This document shows, one piece after another, positions 34,633-45,112 of a stretch of 64,000 bases of DNA. The notes beneath the pieces were generated by a model. It had not been told where the DNA came from. It did not search any database and saw only the letters and a program-made list of their open reading frames with translations. This DNA is from Clostridium cuniculi (GTDB taxonomy: Bacteria > Bacillota > Clostridia > Clostridiales > Clostridiaceae): NCBI RefSeq assembly GCF_004353185.1, contig NZ_SMUS01000010.1, positions 1 through 64,000 on the forward strand, in the 5' to 3' direction. Each line of letters begins with the position of its first letter. Position 1 is the stretch's first letter. Position numbers and translations under genes: made by a program.

Positions 34633-35367
34633 TTAAAATACTTTTTTAAATATACTAGCTATTAATTTCTTAGTTACTCCAACTGGAATATCTTCAAAAT
34701 ACAAGCTTTTCTTTAAATAATCATTATTCCAATATTTAAAATCAGCTATTGAAAAATCATCTTGCCTAGATAAACTTTTCCACACCTGAAACATAATAAG
34801 TGATTGTAATTTAGGTTCATGAATCTTATGAGAGTTTAACTCATTACTAAATACTTTAGCACCTTTAATTATCTTATTTATATTTTTATTACTTAATTCA
34901 TTACCTCTATATGCTATAGGTAATGTTTGTATATAATTAACATTCCAATAACTCATTACTTTCTTAATATACTTTGCAGTACTAGTATGACCAGCTCCTG
35001 CAGTTGTTGTAATTATTAATACTTTTTTATTATAAAACTTAGGTCTATGAAAATTATAAGACATATGATCTATAAAATTTTTTAATGTTCCTGATACCTG
35101 CATTGAGTAAACTGGAGTTGTAATAATAAAAGCATCTGCTGCTTCCATCTTTTTAACTATAGGTTCAATATATGAGTTATGTGGACACTTTTTTTCACCT
35201 TTTTTTATACAATTAAAACAACCAATGCACATTGGAATTTTCTCTTTTGATAATTCAATAACTTCAAATTCAAAATTACCATTCCTTTGCATTTCTTCTT
35301 TTACTTTGTTTAATACATCCCAAGTATTACCCCTTCGTGGGCTTCCATGTATAATTAAACATTTCAT
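34633..35367 (-). CDS. Flavodoxin-like NADPH-dependent FMN reductase family protein
   Basis: A 244-residue protein. It opens with MKCLIIHGSPRRGNTWDVL, the FMN phosphate loop, then MCIGCFNCIKKGEKKCP (Cys-rich loop typical of Fe-S flavoprotein relatives) and TPVYSMQVSGTLKNFIDH. The last 90 residues are a basic helical extension. Probably a cytoplasmic flavin-dependent oxidoreductase; substrate unknown. Start with GAGG upstream. Confidence 0.82.
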   Translation of the reverse strand: MKCLIIHGSPRRGNTWDVLNKVKEEMQRNGNFEFEVIELSKEKIPMCIGCFNCIKKGEKKCPHNSYIEPIVKKMEAADAFIITTPVYSMQVSGTLKNFIDHMSYNFHRPKFYNKKVLIITTTAGAGHTSTAKYIKKVMSYWNVNYIQTLPIAYRGNELSNKNINKIIKGAKVFSNELNSHKIHEPKLQSLIMFQVWKSLSRQDDFSIADFKYWNNDYLKKSLYFEDIPVGVTKKLIASIFKKVF

Positions 35368-35441
35368 TTAAAAACCTCTTAATTAGAATTATTTTCTATG
35401 AATATTATACTCATCTTATTCATTAAAATTATCATTAAAAT

Positions 35442-36038
35442 TTAATTTACCTTAATACAAAGTATATTTAACCAAGTAATATCTCCTCTTCCTGGAAGAA
35501 TATCAGTTGTTTTATATATTTTTTCAACCTTTAGATTCTTAATTTTATTTATTAATTCACTAAAAGTTTTTTCAGTATAACAATTAAAATATCTTTCTTT
35601 TTCATCAATATACTCATTTTCACCATATTTAAAAGACATATAGAATACTCCATTAGTTTTTAAATTTGATGATATGTTTTTTATTACATCTACTATTTGA
35701 TTTTTATTTACATGAAGTAATGAAGCACATGCCCATATTCCATGAAAGCTTTCTGTTAATTGTAGATCTTCAAATTTGCTGTAAATTACTTCTTTTCCAA
35801 TTATCTTGCTAGCAGCAACTGCTAATTCTTTTGATCCATCAACGGCTATGACATTATATCCTTTTTTTATGAATTCAAGACTATCTCTTCCTGATCCACA
35901 TCCTAAATCAAGTATATGACCACCTTTTGGTATGTATTTTAGGAAATCCTTATATAGATGGCTCATGTCTACAGATAGTGTACTTTCTATATATGATTTT
36001 GAATTGTTGTTATAAAAATCTAATGTTTTGTTTTTCAT
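35442..36038 (-). CDS. Class I SAM-dependent methyltransferase
   Basis: A 198-residue methyltransferase with motif I HILDLGCGSGRDSLEFIKKG near residue 35, post-I VIAVDGS and ACASLLHVNK. The fold is complete and short, TehB- or UbiE-like. The substrate is not predictable. The ATG preceded by AAGGGG is chosen; another ATG lies six codons upstream. It lies 26 bp after the MazG-like gene and is probably co-transcribed. Confidence 0.85.
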   Translation of the reverse strand: MKNKTLDFYNNNSKSYIESTLSVDMSHLYKDFLKYIPKGGHILDLGCGSGRDSLEFIKKGYNVIAVDGSKELAVAASKIIGKEVIYSKFEDLQLTESFHGIWACASLLHVNKNQIVDVIKNISSNLKTNGVFYMSFKYGENEYIDEKERYFNCYTEKTFSELINKIKNLKVEKIYKTTDILPGRGDITWLNILCIKVN

Positions 36039-36064
36039 TTGTTTCCCCTTATTCATTATATTAA

Positions 36065-36373
36065 TTAATAAACTTTTTTTAATATAATTCCTTTCATAAA
36101 TCCGCCACGTTCTTCAAGCTTTTCTTTTCTCTTATTTAGTAAATCTTCTTCAGTATATCCAAGATTATGAGCGATACCAAATAATACTTCCATAACATCA
36201 GCAAGCTCTTCTAAATTTTTATCCTCTAAATACTCATTAACCTCTTCCATTAATTTAGCTTCAAGTAATCCTGTTCTTTGTTCCATATTAGCAATTTCTA
36301 TATCACATTCTTTTCCTGATTTTTTTATTACTTCTGGAATTAAATCTCTAACTAATTTATTATAAGTTTTCAT
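36065..36373 (-). CDS. MazG-like nucleotide pyrophosphohydrolase
   Basis: A 102-residue all-helical protein beginning YNKLVRDLIPEVI, with EAKLMEEVNEYLE and NLEELADVMEVLFGIA, which provide the Glu/Asp magnesium site (EExxE...ExxD) of MazG-like house-cleaning enzymes. GAGGTG lies upstream. It may also be linked to the helicase gene 75 bp upstream. Confidence 0.85.
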   Translation of the reverse strand: MKTYNKLVRDLIPEVIKKSGKECDIEIANMEQRTGLLEAKLMEEVNEYLEDKNLEELADVMEVLFGIAHNLGYTEEDLLNKRKEKLEERGGFMKGIILKKVY

Positions 36374-36447
36374 AATACACCTCTAAAATAATATAAACAA
36401 ATTAAAAGAAGTCATAATAAATGACTCCTTCTAACCTATATTATATA

Positions 36448-38933
36448 CTATTTTTCATTACTAAAAAATCTATTCTTATAATAAGTTGCAACTCTTAAAT
36501 CAATAGCATCTTTCATGTGTTTTTTAAAAGCTTTATTACTTATAATATCTCTAATATCATCTTGAAGTGAAATTAAACATCCATCTTTACTCTTAAAGAA
36601 ATCACCATGAGTCTTAATTAAAAATTTAATTGGATTATTCTTAGCTAAGCTAATATACTTCTTTTTATCCCAGTTCATAAAATCACTAGTTCCCTTGTCC
36701 TTAAGCATATCAACCTTATTAGATCCCTTTCTATAAAAATGATAAAAACTTTTATAAATATCATCCTCTGATATCTCCATCTTTATATCTCCATCATTAT
36801 AAAAAGCTAATAAAACTGGCATCTTATAAGTTTTACTCATACTAGTAGTTTCAATCATATTAATAAATTCTCTTCCTCTAGAATTATATAATATTTCTTC
36901 ATCATCAGTTAATTTATCATTTTCTTTTATATATTCTAGATAATTAGAAAATGGATTCATTGCTTTACTTTTACTTTTTATATTTTGATAAACTTCATCA
37001 TCCATATAAGTAAAAAACTCTATTCTATTTGGCCTATATCCTAACATATCAGATACAATTTCAAACTGCTCTTTAATTTTATCCTTGACCTTCATTTCTC
37101 TTTCAGCTTGATTCTTAAAGATATCTATTATTCTGAAATCAAAATCAACAATACATTCTTCAGGAAATTCATAATCACTTTGCCTATTATTCTTAGATTC
37201 TATTGATGAATACTCTTTTCCACTTAATAAAAACGGTACTAAATTAGCTTTCTTATAATTTCCTATAAAATCAAGCACATTTAAGTATGTCTTATCTTTA
37301 GCTTTTCTTAAACCCCTTCCCAACTGTTGTAAGAATATAGTTGGTGATTGAGTAGGTCTTAAAAACATAACCATATCTATTGCAGGTACATCTAGCCCTT
37401 CATTAAACATGTCTACTGAAAATATAACCTTCAATTCTCCAGAAGTTAACTTAGATAAAGCTATATTTCTCTCTTCAGAATACTCCCCTTTTTCTCCACT
37501 ATAAACAGCAGCTGATGGTATATTATTTTCATTAAATACCTTTGCCATATATTCTGCATGATGTCTTGAAGTGCAGAATCCCATTGCTCTTTTTGAATTA
37601 TATTTTAGGTAATGATTTAATATAAGCTCTCCTCTTTTATTTAACATTAAAGCTTCTTCAAGTTGTTTATCATCATATTTACCATTTTTATAATCTATAC
37701 TTTCATAATTTACAGTTTCATCATAAATACCATAATATCTAAAAGGTACTAACCATCCCTTATTTATAGCATCTTTTAATCTTACTTCATAAACCATGTT
37801 ATAATCACAAAGTGCAAATACATCTTTAGAATCAAGTCTTTCTGGTGTTGCAGTAAGTCCTAATAAGAATTTAGGTTAAAGTAATCTATTATTTTCTTAT
37901 AGTTATTAGAAACTGCATGATGGAATTCGTCAACTATTATGTAATCAAAATAATCTTTTGAAAAATATTCTTCATTTAAATATTCATCTTTACCTAGAGT
38001 TTGTACTAATGCAAATATAAATGAATTTTTTGTATCTTTTTGATTTCCATAAAAGAATCCAATATCATCAGAATTTCTAACATTTTTAAAACTTTGAGCT
38101 GCTTGCTTTATTATTTCTTCTCTATGAGCCACAAATAAAATTCTATTATATTTAACTGAATCAAAGGCTGCTAAATATGTTTTTCCTATACCAGTTGCAG
38201 CAACGATCAATCCTTTATCAAAACCTTCTTCTCTAGACTTCTCTAATGAATATAACGCTTCAATCTGAGCTCCTCTTGGTTCAAATATATTTATAACATT
38301 ATCTTCTTTGATTTCTTCTTTTTCAATATCCTTATAAACATTAGGTCTTGTCCATTGTTTTGAATAATCTTTTAACACTTCATCAGTTATTATTAATGAA
38401 TGATTATTAAATAGATCTTCAAAGGTATCGTAAAATACTTTAAAGTCATTTGGAGCAGTTGATTTTAAAAATCTATAGTTCCATTCTATTGATGATGTTA
38501 ATGCTCCTCTTGATATATTTGATGAACCTATATATATTTCACTATCTATTGGATTGTGAAACATATATGCTTTTGGATGAAAGGATTTATTAGGATTATT
38601 GTAAAATCTTAAGTCTACTTGATTTTTTAGTTCTGATTTTAATAGGTATAATGCTTGTGGTTGTGTTATTTTCAGGTAATTTCCTGTAAGGATTCTTATT
38701 TTAACTCCACGATTTAGTGCTTCCTTTAGGTCTTGTAGTAATAGTTTTACTCCTGATTCCATTAGGAATGATACTATTATGTCTATTGTTGTTGCTGTTT
38801 TGAAGCTTTGTTTTAGTTTTGGGTAGAGATGGTTTTTATCTCCTGTTGTTGTATTGGAAGCTAATGTATTATAATTTATTGATTTTTCTTTTACTTGTGA
38901 TATTTCATTTATCTTTTTTGTATTATTTATCAT
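36448..38933 (-). pseudogene. PLD / SF2 helicase / DUF3427 protein, broken by a single-base frameshift
   Basis: Two ORFs join to about 828 residues. The first (37860-38933) has a PLD-like nuclease domain (FHPKAYMFHN, IYIGSSNISRGAL) and helicase motif I (AATGIGKTYLA) and DEFHHA. It then shifts and stops. The second (from the 37797 ATG) has the helicase C domain and the DUF3427 end. If one A is restored in the run read as TTTAACC (near 37876, plus-strand GGTTAAA), the frame reads FKPKFLLGLTATPERLDSKD, the expected motif III. It is therefore a recent break, a sequencing error or a programmed shift. Head-to-tail with the DUF262 genes upstream (62-bp gap). Confidence 0.85.
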
Positions 38934-38995
38934 TTAATCACCTAACCAACTTCATATTTATAAATATTCTAATGACTATTTATAACTTTCTTAGT

Positions 38996-40801
38996 TTATA
39001 TATGACTTTGTCCATTTTTAAGTATGTTAAACATTTCATCTTTGTGTATAGCCACAATCTCCTTATTCCATATACCATCATTAATATAAATCATCTCTTT
39101 CATTACTTTTAATTTAAGACTTTGCTCTATAATTCCTTTATATGAAGTTACCTTTCCTTCTGGAGGTAAATTAGAGAATTTTGAATTTCCAGAAACAGTT
39201 ATTAAAGCTAAATTTCCAAAACTATTCAACTCCTCATCCTCCCACTTCATAAATGATTCTGTATCGATTGGATGCTGTGGATAAAAATGTTCTATTGAAT
39301 TTCTAAATTGAAAATACCAATCATCATCTAATTTTGATATTATTGATTTTCCTTTATATGAATATCCATCCCTATATAAAATATAGTCAAGATAAGTAAA
39401 AACAATACGCTCAAAACCAAATCCACTAGCTTGTTCATAATCAGACTCTTTTACTTTTTTAACACAATAGTCTTCTAATAACTTTAGTATATTAATATTT
39501 TTATCATTGATTAAATTTCTCAATACTAATGAAATCCAATGCATAGTCTTAGGTGATGTATAAGTAATACGTAAACAAGATTGAAGTGTTCTTAGCTGTT
39601 TGTTATTATTATCATCTCCACCAAAAGTTCCTATATATTTTGGTTTTAACGAATTTCCCCTTTTCTCATCTTTGTAAGATTCTAAACGTTGTAATGACCA
39701 TTTACCAGTCTCCTTATAATCTTTTGTAAACTCTCTTTTTATAATATATTTATCAAACAAAACCCTACACTTTAATAAATTATATATGAAATTCTTTGCC
39801 TTTTCTTCATTATCCCAATTTAGTTCTATATTTTTCAAGAAATTTTTATCATCTAACATTGACTCATTTTCATTATCTTCTGATATTGTCTTATTTACTT
39901 GCAATATAAAATTAGGAAAAGAAATAATAGATTCAAACCTCTCATTTTCTTCAGAAATTTTAGAAGCATCATTTTTATGAGTTTGTGGATTTTGTAAAAT
40001 TTCAATTAACGTTCTACTAGAATTAAATAAGCTATATTCTTCTTCATCAATAACTTTTTCTTTAACCTTATCAAAATTGCTAACTTCTGATTTTAGTCCA
40101 CTCCAATCTTTAGTAAAAAGACTTTTTCTTATTTTTGAGTCAAAATTCATTTGTACATATGAATCCATGTTAGAGCAAGCATCCCAAATAAGTGCTCCTG
40201 CCTTTTTATCCTCATCTGTTGATAGCTTACTAAGTAGTTTAGCTTTTGCTATTTCATGTAACTCCAATTGTTCACCACGTGTGTTCATAATTTCAAAATA
40301 ATGATTTAAATCTATATTTTGTGGTACTTGAATACGAATTAACTGTACGTTATCTAGTTTTTCCCTGAAATCTTGATTCTTAATCATTTTACTCTTAAAA
40401 TAATCTTCAATCATTTTATAACCATTAATAAGTTCTTTAGATTGTAGTTCATCTAAAAGATTACTTCTTTCTTCTGTTCCTATAATTGAAAGTGTACGAT
40501 TTGATTTTTCTCTTGCCTCAAAACATAAGGAACCATTAAAAAAATCCATATTCAAATATTTTTCTAGTAAGTATAAAGTTGTCAGACGTTGTTGTCCATC
40601 AATTACTTCATAAACACCTGTATTCTTTTGATTTACAATTAAATTACCTAAAAAATATGTTCCATTGGAATCATAAATATCGTCAATTAATTGTTGAATT
40701 TGATTTTCTCCCCAAGCATAATTTCTTTGATATATAGGAATTTCATACTTTACATTATTAAATAATCTTGATACTTGTAATATCTCTAATTTTTTATTCA
40801 T
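38996..40801 (-). CDS. DUF262 protein with C-terminal DUF1524 (HNH) domain, GmrSD-like
   Basis: A 601-residue protein. The N-terminal DUF262 nucleotide-handling domain has IPIYQRNYAW near residue 25 and the VIDGQQRLTTLYLL motif. The DUF1524 HNH-type segment is IEHFYPQHPI then SFGNLALITVSGNSKFSNLP, near residue 500. Such proteins include GmrSD, which cut modified phage DNA. The ATG at 40801 is chosen after GGGTGG. It overlaps or abuts the end of a second DUF262 gene. Part of a DUF262-DUF262-helicase unit. Confidence 0.85.
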   Translation of the reverse strand: MNKKLEILQVSRLFNNVKYEIPIYQRNYAWGENQIQQLIDDIYDSNGTYFLGNLIVNQKNTGVYEVIDGQQRLTTLYLLEKYLNMDFFNGSLCFEAREKSNRTLSIIGTEERSNLLDELQSKELINGYKMIEDYFKSKMIKNQDFREKLDNVQLIRIQVPQNIDLNHYFEIMNTRGEQLELHEIAKAKLLSKLSTDEDKKAGALIWDACSNMDSYVQMNFDSKIRKSLFTKDWSGLKSEVSNFDKVKEKVIDEEEYSLFNSSRTLIEILQNPQTHKNDASKISEENERFESIISFPNFILQVNKTISEDNENESMLDDKNFLKNIELNWDNEEKAKNFIYNLLKCRVLFDKYIIKREFTKDYKETGKWSLQRLESYKDEKRGNSLKPKYIGTFGGDDNNNKQLRTLQSCLRITYTSPKTMHWISLVLRNLINDKNINILKLLEDYCVKKVKESDYEQASGFGFERIVFTYLDYILYRDGYSYKGKSIISKLDDDWYFQFRNSIEHFYPQHPIDTESFMKWEDEELNSFGNLALITVSGNSKFSNLPPEGKVTSYKGIIEQSLKLKVMKEMIYINDGIWNKEIVAIHKDEMFNILKNGQSHI

Positions 40802-40805
40802 ATTC

Positions 40806-42110
40806 TTACCACCCATTTTCTTTTTCTAAAAATTTCCATATATGTTCATATTTTCCCCAATTATTTTTTGTAATTTCTGTTTTATCTACTCTCTTAAAAA
40901 TAATAAGTTCTAATTCTTCTGGAGCATTCATTTCACTAATTTTAGTAAAAATGTCTATTCCTTCATTAATTTTCTCATGCTTTCCTATAGCATATTTATT
41001 AATAGTCTCTGGATATATTGCTGCCATAACCAATCTAAGGGAATAACTCCAAGTATATAATTGTTTCATCACTGTATCGGTAATTGAATCAATGCCAAAT
41101 CTATCTGCAAAAAATAATAACACACTTTCATAAAGTTCCTTTATATAAACATCTCCTGTACGTTTACTAGGAATTTCATTAATATCTCTGTGAAAGTCCT
41201 TAATCTTATTTTTAATCTTCTCAAGTAACTCAGCATAATGTATGGTATATGCAAAAAATCTTTTTCCTGCAATTAATGGCTGAGTTAATTGAAATTGATT
41301 TAAAGGTTTAGTAGCTAAAATTTCTACACTACCATTATTATTCATTTGTTCTATAAAAAGATTTGAAGCCTTTTGATATATAGCATAATTATAAATATTA
41401 TTAGTTTTAATTCCCTTAAATGCCCCAATCTCTTTACTTGAGTAACCTAATCCATTTCTCCACTTATACCATTGAGTTAGAGGAAATAAATAAACTCTGA
41501 ATAATTTTTCTAAATTATCTTGATCTTCATTTTCCCAAATACTAATAATCTTATTTTTTAAATCTTCTTCTTCATTATTCATTTCTCTTAAATGATAAGA
41601 TTTTAGTAAATCATGAGGAGCCAATTCCTTTCCCCTTGAATTTTGAGAATCAAAAAACTGAAATGCTTCTTGTTCTTCATCAGTTACTATTTTAACTAAA
41701 GTACAATTTTTTAACAAATAATCTTTAAAGCTTTCCCTACTTTTAAGTTCAGAAACTTTCTTTTTTAATATTTGAAAATTATTTATTATAACATTCTCTG
41801 AAAAAGAATTATAACGCTCATTTAGTAACCCTAACTCTCCATATCCAAGACAATAAAGTAAAATTGACAATGTAGTAATACGTTGTTGTCCATCTACAAT
41901 ATTATAAACTTCATTATTCTTATGTAATATTACAGAACCAAGCCTATATTCATTTACACCTTCTTTATATGCCTCATAAATATCCATAAACAAAGTATTT
42001 GTGGATGATACGCTCCAACTATATGGTCTTTGATATTCTGGAATAGCTAATTTCAATTGAAATAGATCTTTAATTGTAAAAATTGATAATTCATCTTTAA
42101 TTAATGCCAT
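40806..42110 (-). CDS. DUF262 protein without HNH domain
   Basis: A 434-residue protein with IPEYQRPYSW near residue 23 and NIVDGQQRITTLSILL, and RGKELAPHDLLKSYHL typical of DUF262. The C-terminus lacks the DUF1524 HNH motif, unlike its partner. Two DUF262 genes in tandem suggest heteromeric action, with this subunit as the regulatory or DNA-sensing half. The start follows AAAGGATG. A remnant and terminator lie upstream. Confidence 0.82.
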   Translation of the reverse strand: MALIKDELSIFTIKDLFQLKLAIPEYQRPYSWSVSSTNTLFMDIYEAYKEGVNEYRLGSVILHKNNEVYNIVDGQQRITTLSILLYCLGYGELGLLNERYNSFSENVIINNFQILKKKVSELKSRESFKDYLLKNCTLVKIVTDEEQEAFQFFDSQNSRGKELAPHDLLKSYHLREMNNEEEDLKNKIISIWENEDQDNLEKLFRVYLFPLTQWYKWRNGLGYSSKEIGAFKGIKTNNIYNYAIYQKASNLFIEQMNNNGSVEILATKPLNQFQLTQPLIAGKRFFAYTIHYAELLEKIKNKIKDFHRDINEIPSKRTGDVYIKELYESVLLFFADRFGIDSITDTVMKQLYTWSYSLRLVMAAIYPETINKYAIGKHEKINEGIDIFTKISEMNAPEELELIIFKRVDKTEITKNNWGKYEHIWKFLEKENGW

Positions 42111-42237
42111 TTTTTCATCCTTTCTCTAGATATATATAATATTATTTCTATAACTATTTAAGCTTTTTATTTGACTTATAACCATAATTATTCAATATTT
42201 AAATATATTAGTTACATTAAATTAGAATACTAAATTA

Positions 42238-42275
42238 AAAAAGGGCGAATATTTATCATCTAAATATTTAGCCCT
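42238..42275 (-). terminator. Terminator of the three-gene glycine-zipper set
   Basis: AGGGCGAATATTT (42242-42254) with AAATATTTAGCCCT (42262-42275), one G-U or mismatch, followed on the minus strand by TTTTTTAATTTAG. Confidence 0.75.
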
Positions 42276-42333
42276 AAACTATTATCTGTTAATAAAATAC
42301 TATATGTTCTTATACTTCTTCATATACTTTTTC

Positions 42334-42486
42334 TTACTTAATAAAATTATATAAATTTGTATTGACATTAGCTATTATTTCAGTTACCTCTTTATTACAA
42401 TAAATATAAACACCCTCTCTTGATCTTGTTAACAATGTATATAATATACTTATTAATTCATTTTGTAAGTACCTTAATTCTATAAT
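42334..42486 (-). pseudogene. C-terminal remnant of a DUF2075-like helicase
   Basis: The 42276-42569 gap contains an open segment without a start codon that reads ILYTLLTRSREGVYIYCN and ends NLYNFIK before a stop. The LLTRsrxGvYIYC pattern is the conserved end of DUF2075/SF1-type helicases. An in-frame TAG lies just upstream, so only about 50 residues survive. It indicates earlier loss of a defence- or repair-type gene here. Confidence 0.5.
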
Positions 42487-42569
42487 CTAACTTTTTTAAA
42501 ATTACTATTCTTGTTTTTAAACATTAACTTTTATTTTTTCTTTAATAAGTTTTTAATATTAATATTTTT

Positions 42570-44027
42570 TTACCTCAATATAAAATCATCATCATTTATC
42601 ATCGCCTTTTTAAAATCATTTAAATCAACATGCTGTAACTTTAATCCATATTTATGTGAAAACATTGTTATGGCCATTAAGGCATTATCATAATTTTCTC
42701 CTGTTTTCATATTATAATCAAAAGTTTTAATAAATGAAGATAACATTTCCTTTTCTCTTGCTTCAAATTTCTCTAATTGATAATTAACTTTTTTTCTATA
42801 CTCTTTTAATTTTTCTGTAGCTTCATCATATAAACTAGCTATTCTATTATACTCGCATGCATTTAGCTTAGTACTTTTTATTATTTCTCTACAAGTTGTT
42901 ACTACATAACTCGCTGTAGTATATATCATCATTGGAAGAAATGCCGGTGTATTTCCTAAAGTTAATTGTATTGCTTTAGTCAAATAAATAGTAGATACTG
43001 TTTTTATAGCTGTATTGCTCATTTCTTCAACTAGATCTTCTGAACTTATTTCTCCTTTAGCATATGAATAAACAGAAACGCCACAATCAACTAACCCTCC
43101 TGCAAGAGCTGTCGCTGCACTACCATCAGATAAAACTGGTATAGATGCTTTTTGAGAAGCAATCCTTAATGTTGAAGATAGAAAACCTGTTATTCCTCCT
43201 CTTGCTCCTGATTTAACTACATCTACTCCTAAATCCTTAATTGCCTCATTTAACTCCTTTTTATCTTGTAATACATCAATAATATTAGTTGTACTTGAAA
43301 CTATTCCAGTAACAATCATACTTGCAGCTGCAGTATTAATTGTAGTGTTTCCTATTTCTTTTATAACCTGATTTTTTTCAAAATTCCTAATATAACTATC
43401 TATATCATCATAGGCACTCTTTAACTCTGATGTAGTTGTTCCTCCTGAAGATACTCCACTTATATCTTCTGTAAGCCCTTGCTCTCTTAAATTTCTTTTC
43501 ACATCTTCGTACATACTCTTAGATATTTCACCATTTTGTAATTTTATATCTAACTGCCTAACTACATCATCATATTTATCACTAGCTATAACTCTTTGCA
43601 TTCCTTCATATTTTGTATTAGAAATCCCTTTATCTGCACTAGCTGTATCTCTTACATTATTATTAACCTTAGCTTGTCCTCCTTTTCCAATTACCTTATT
43701 ACCTTCAAATAGTCTAAAGTCATCTGGTGCATGTGGTTCACCTAATCCACCCCATTCTTTTTTTGCATCTGTTACAACAAATCTACGGTTAATCCCTGCA
43801 TTAGCAAGATTTCTATTAACCTTTGCAGCCTCAATATATTCAAATAAATTTCCCTTAGCTTGTTCATAATTTACATTCTTTATTTGCAATGATTTTTTTA
43901 ATAATAAATCCATGCCATAAAAACTTGCATTAGTTCCATTTTGAAAATTTTCCGATAACAAATTTCCAATTTGATATTCCGAAAAATTTAATATATCATT
44001 ATTATTCTTCTTTTTTCTATCCAACAA
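42570..44027 (-). CDS. Predicted nuclease-membrane protein (third gene of glycine-zipper set)
   Basis: About 485 residues. The N-terminal 150 residues look like a PD-(D/E)XK nuclease: LFEYIEAAKVNRNLANAG (Glu), EPHAPDDFRLF (Asp) and GKGGQAKVNN (Q-x-K), followed by KYEGMQRVIAS, a pattern I associate with toxin-like nucleases. The C-terminal half has several hydrophobic Gly/Ala-rich stretches and then a coiled region. The upstream GTG at 44045 has poor spacing; TTG at 44027, after AAGGAG, is a likelier start. The gene overlaps the previous one by about 11 bases. No family assigned; the nuclease call is inference. Confidence 0.55.
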   Translation of the reverse strand: MLDRKKKNNNDILNFSEYQIGNLLSENFQNGTNASFYGMDLLLKKSLQIKNVNYEQAKGNLFEYIEAAKVNRNLANAGINRRFVVTDAKKEWGGLGEPHAPDDFRLFEGNKVIGKGGQAKVNNNVRDTASADKGISNTKYEGMQRVIASDKYDDVVRQLDIKLQNGEISKSMYEDVKRNLREQGLTEDISGVSSGGTTTSELKSAYDDIDSYIRNFEKNQVIKEIGNTTINTAAASMIVTGIVSSTTNIIDVLQDKKELNEAIKDLGVDVVKSGARGGITGFLSSTLRIASQKASIPVLSDGSAATALAGGLVDCGVSVYSYAKGEISSEDLVEEMSNTAIKTVSTIYLTKAIQLTLGNTPAFLPMMIYTTASYVVTTCREIIKSTKLNACEYNRIASLYDEATEKLKEYRKKVNYQLEKFEAREKEMLSSFIKTFDYNMKTGENYDNALMAITMFSHKYGLKLQHVDLNDFKKAMINDDDFILR

Positions 44028-45111
44028 TTTCTTCTCCTTGCTCACCTAAATACTTAATTGTTGATTCTGTTGCTGCTTCAAGAACTTTTTCAGCATTTTC
44101 ATCTATATTCCCTTCATTGTTTAATATAGGCGCTGCTAATACTGCATTATATATTTGGGTTAGTAACCAAGCTACCTGTAAAGACTTTTGATCATTTTCA
44201 CTTAATAGATTAAAATCTATCTTAAACTTTATCCTCAAAAACTTTTTAATACGATTTATTAATTTTTTACTTTGTTTTTCTGTAGATATTTTCAGTATAT
44301 TATCTAACTCTATAAGCATACTTTTATATATATTGCTAAAATTACTTATGAAATCCGTATATAATTCAGCTATATTTTCAACACTTACTAAAAAATCCTT
44401 CATTATTCCCATTTGCTCTACTGCATGTTTAGCTTCTGAATAAGTTTTTCTTGCATTAGCTAAATTTTCTTCAGCTTTTGCAGCCATAATAAATCCAGCT
44501 ACTGCTAATACAGGACCTGCAACGATTCCTCCTAACACAAGTGTTCCACCTGCCATTCCAAGACCTCCTGCTGCTAATGAACCTCCACCAAACCATGCTA
44601 AGGTAGCATTTGTTGCTGCTGCTCCAGACAAAGATGCAATAGCTGTTCCTGTTGAAGCTGAAGCAAACATCATTGCTCCACCATATGATGCAATTCCCGC
44701 TAATGCTCCTGCACTAAGAGATCCTACTCCACCTTTTAAAACTTCTGTCGCTTTTAATGCAGCTGTCTCTATTACTTTTAAATCTCCAACATTTTTAATA
44801 TTAGCTTTCAGTATATTATCTAAGTTAACCTCATTTTCTAATCTTACATTTTTAAAATTAGAAAATACATTTATAAACTTCCCTAAATCTTCTGACCAAG
44901 CTTTTAATTTTAATTCTCCCAATACTTCTAATTGCCTTGCTGTATCTTCTTTTTGCGTCTCTAGTTCATTTTTTGCTCTATCATATATGTATTCAGCATC
45001 TTCAACTAATTCTTTTGCTTTAGAATTATTTGATATAGCCTTTCCTCCTTTCGCTACTCCTGCTACTCCTGCTGCTGCCGCTAAACCTGCTAAAATAAAT
45101 GGTACTGCCAT
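44017..45111 (-). CDS. Glycine-zipper membrane protein (second gene of the set)
   Basis: A 364-residue protein. A short hydrophobic start (FILAGLAAAAGVAGVAKGGK) is followed by a helical region. A long Gly/Ala-rich hydrophobic core near residues 125-220 has repeated small-xxx-small motifs (LAWFGGGSLAAGGLGMAGGT). A charged helical C-terminus follows. This resembles membrane-inserting effector or pore proteins, though no family is assigned. GGAGG precedes the start, and the gene begins one base after the CxxCxxCC gene stop. Probably acts in the membrane with the 42570-44027 product. Confidence 0.6.
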   Translation of the reverse strand: MAVPFILAGLAAAAGVAGVAKGGKAISNNSKAKELVEDAEYIYDRAKNELETQKEDTARQLEVLGELKLKAWSEDLGKFINVFSNFKNVRLENEVNLDNILKANIKNVGDLKVIETAALKATEVLKGGVGSLSAGALAGIASYGGAMMFASASTGTAIASLSGAAATNATLAWFGGGSLAAGGLGMAGGTLVLGGIVAGPVLAVAGFIMAAKAEENLANARKTYSEAKHAVEQMGIMKDFLVSVENIAELYTDFISNFSNIYKSMLIELDNILKISTEKQSKKLINRIKKFLRIKFKIDFNLLSENDQKSLQVAWLLTQIYNAVLAAPILNNEGNIDENAEKVLEAATESTIKYLGEQGEEIVG

Positions 45112-45112
45112 T

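Noticed and set aside
44017-45111. The glycine-zipper protein as a chemotaxis or tape-measure protein
   Set aside because: There is no methyl-accepting signalling hairpin, and no phage tail genes are near; the resemblance is only to Gly/Ala-rich composition.
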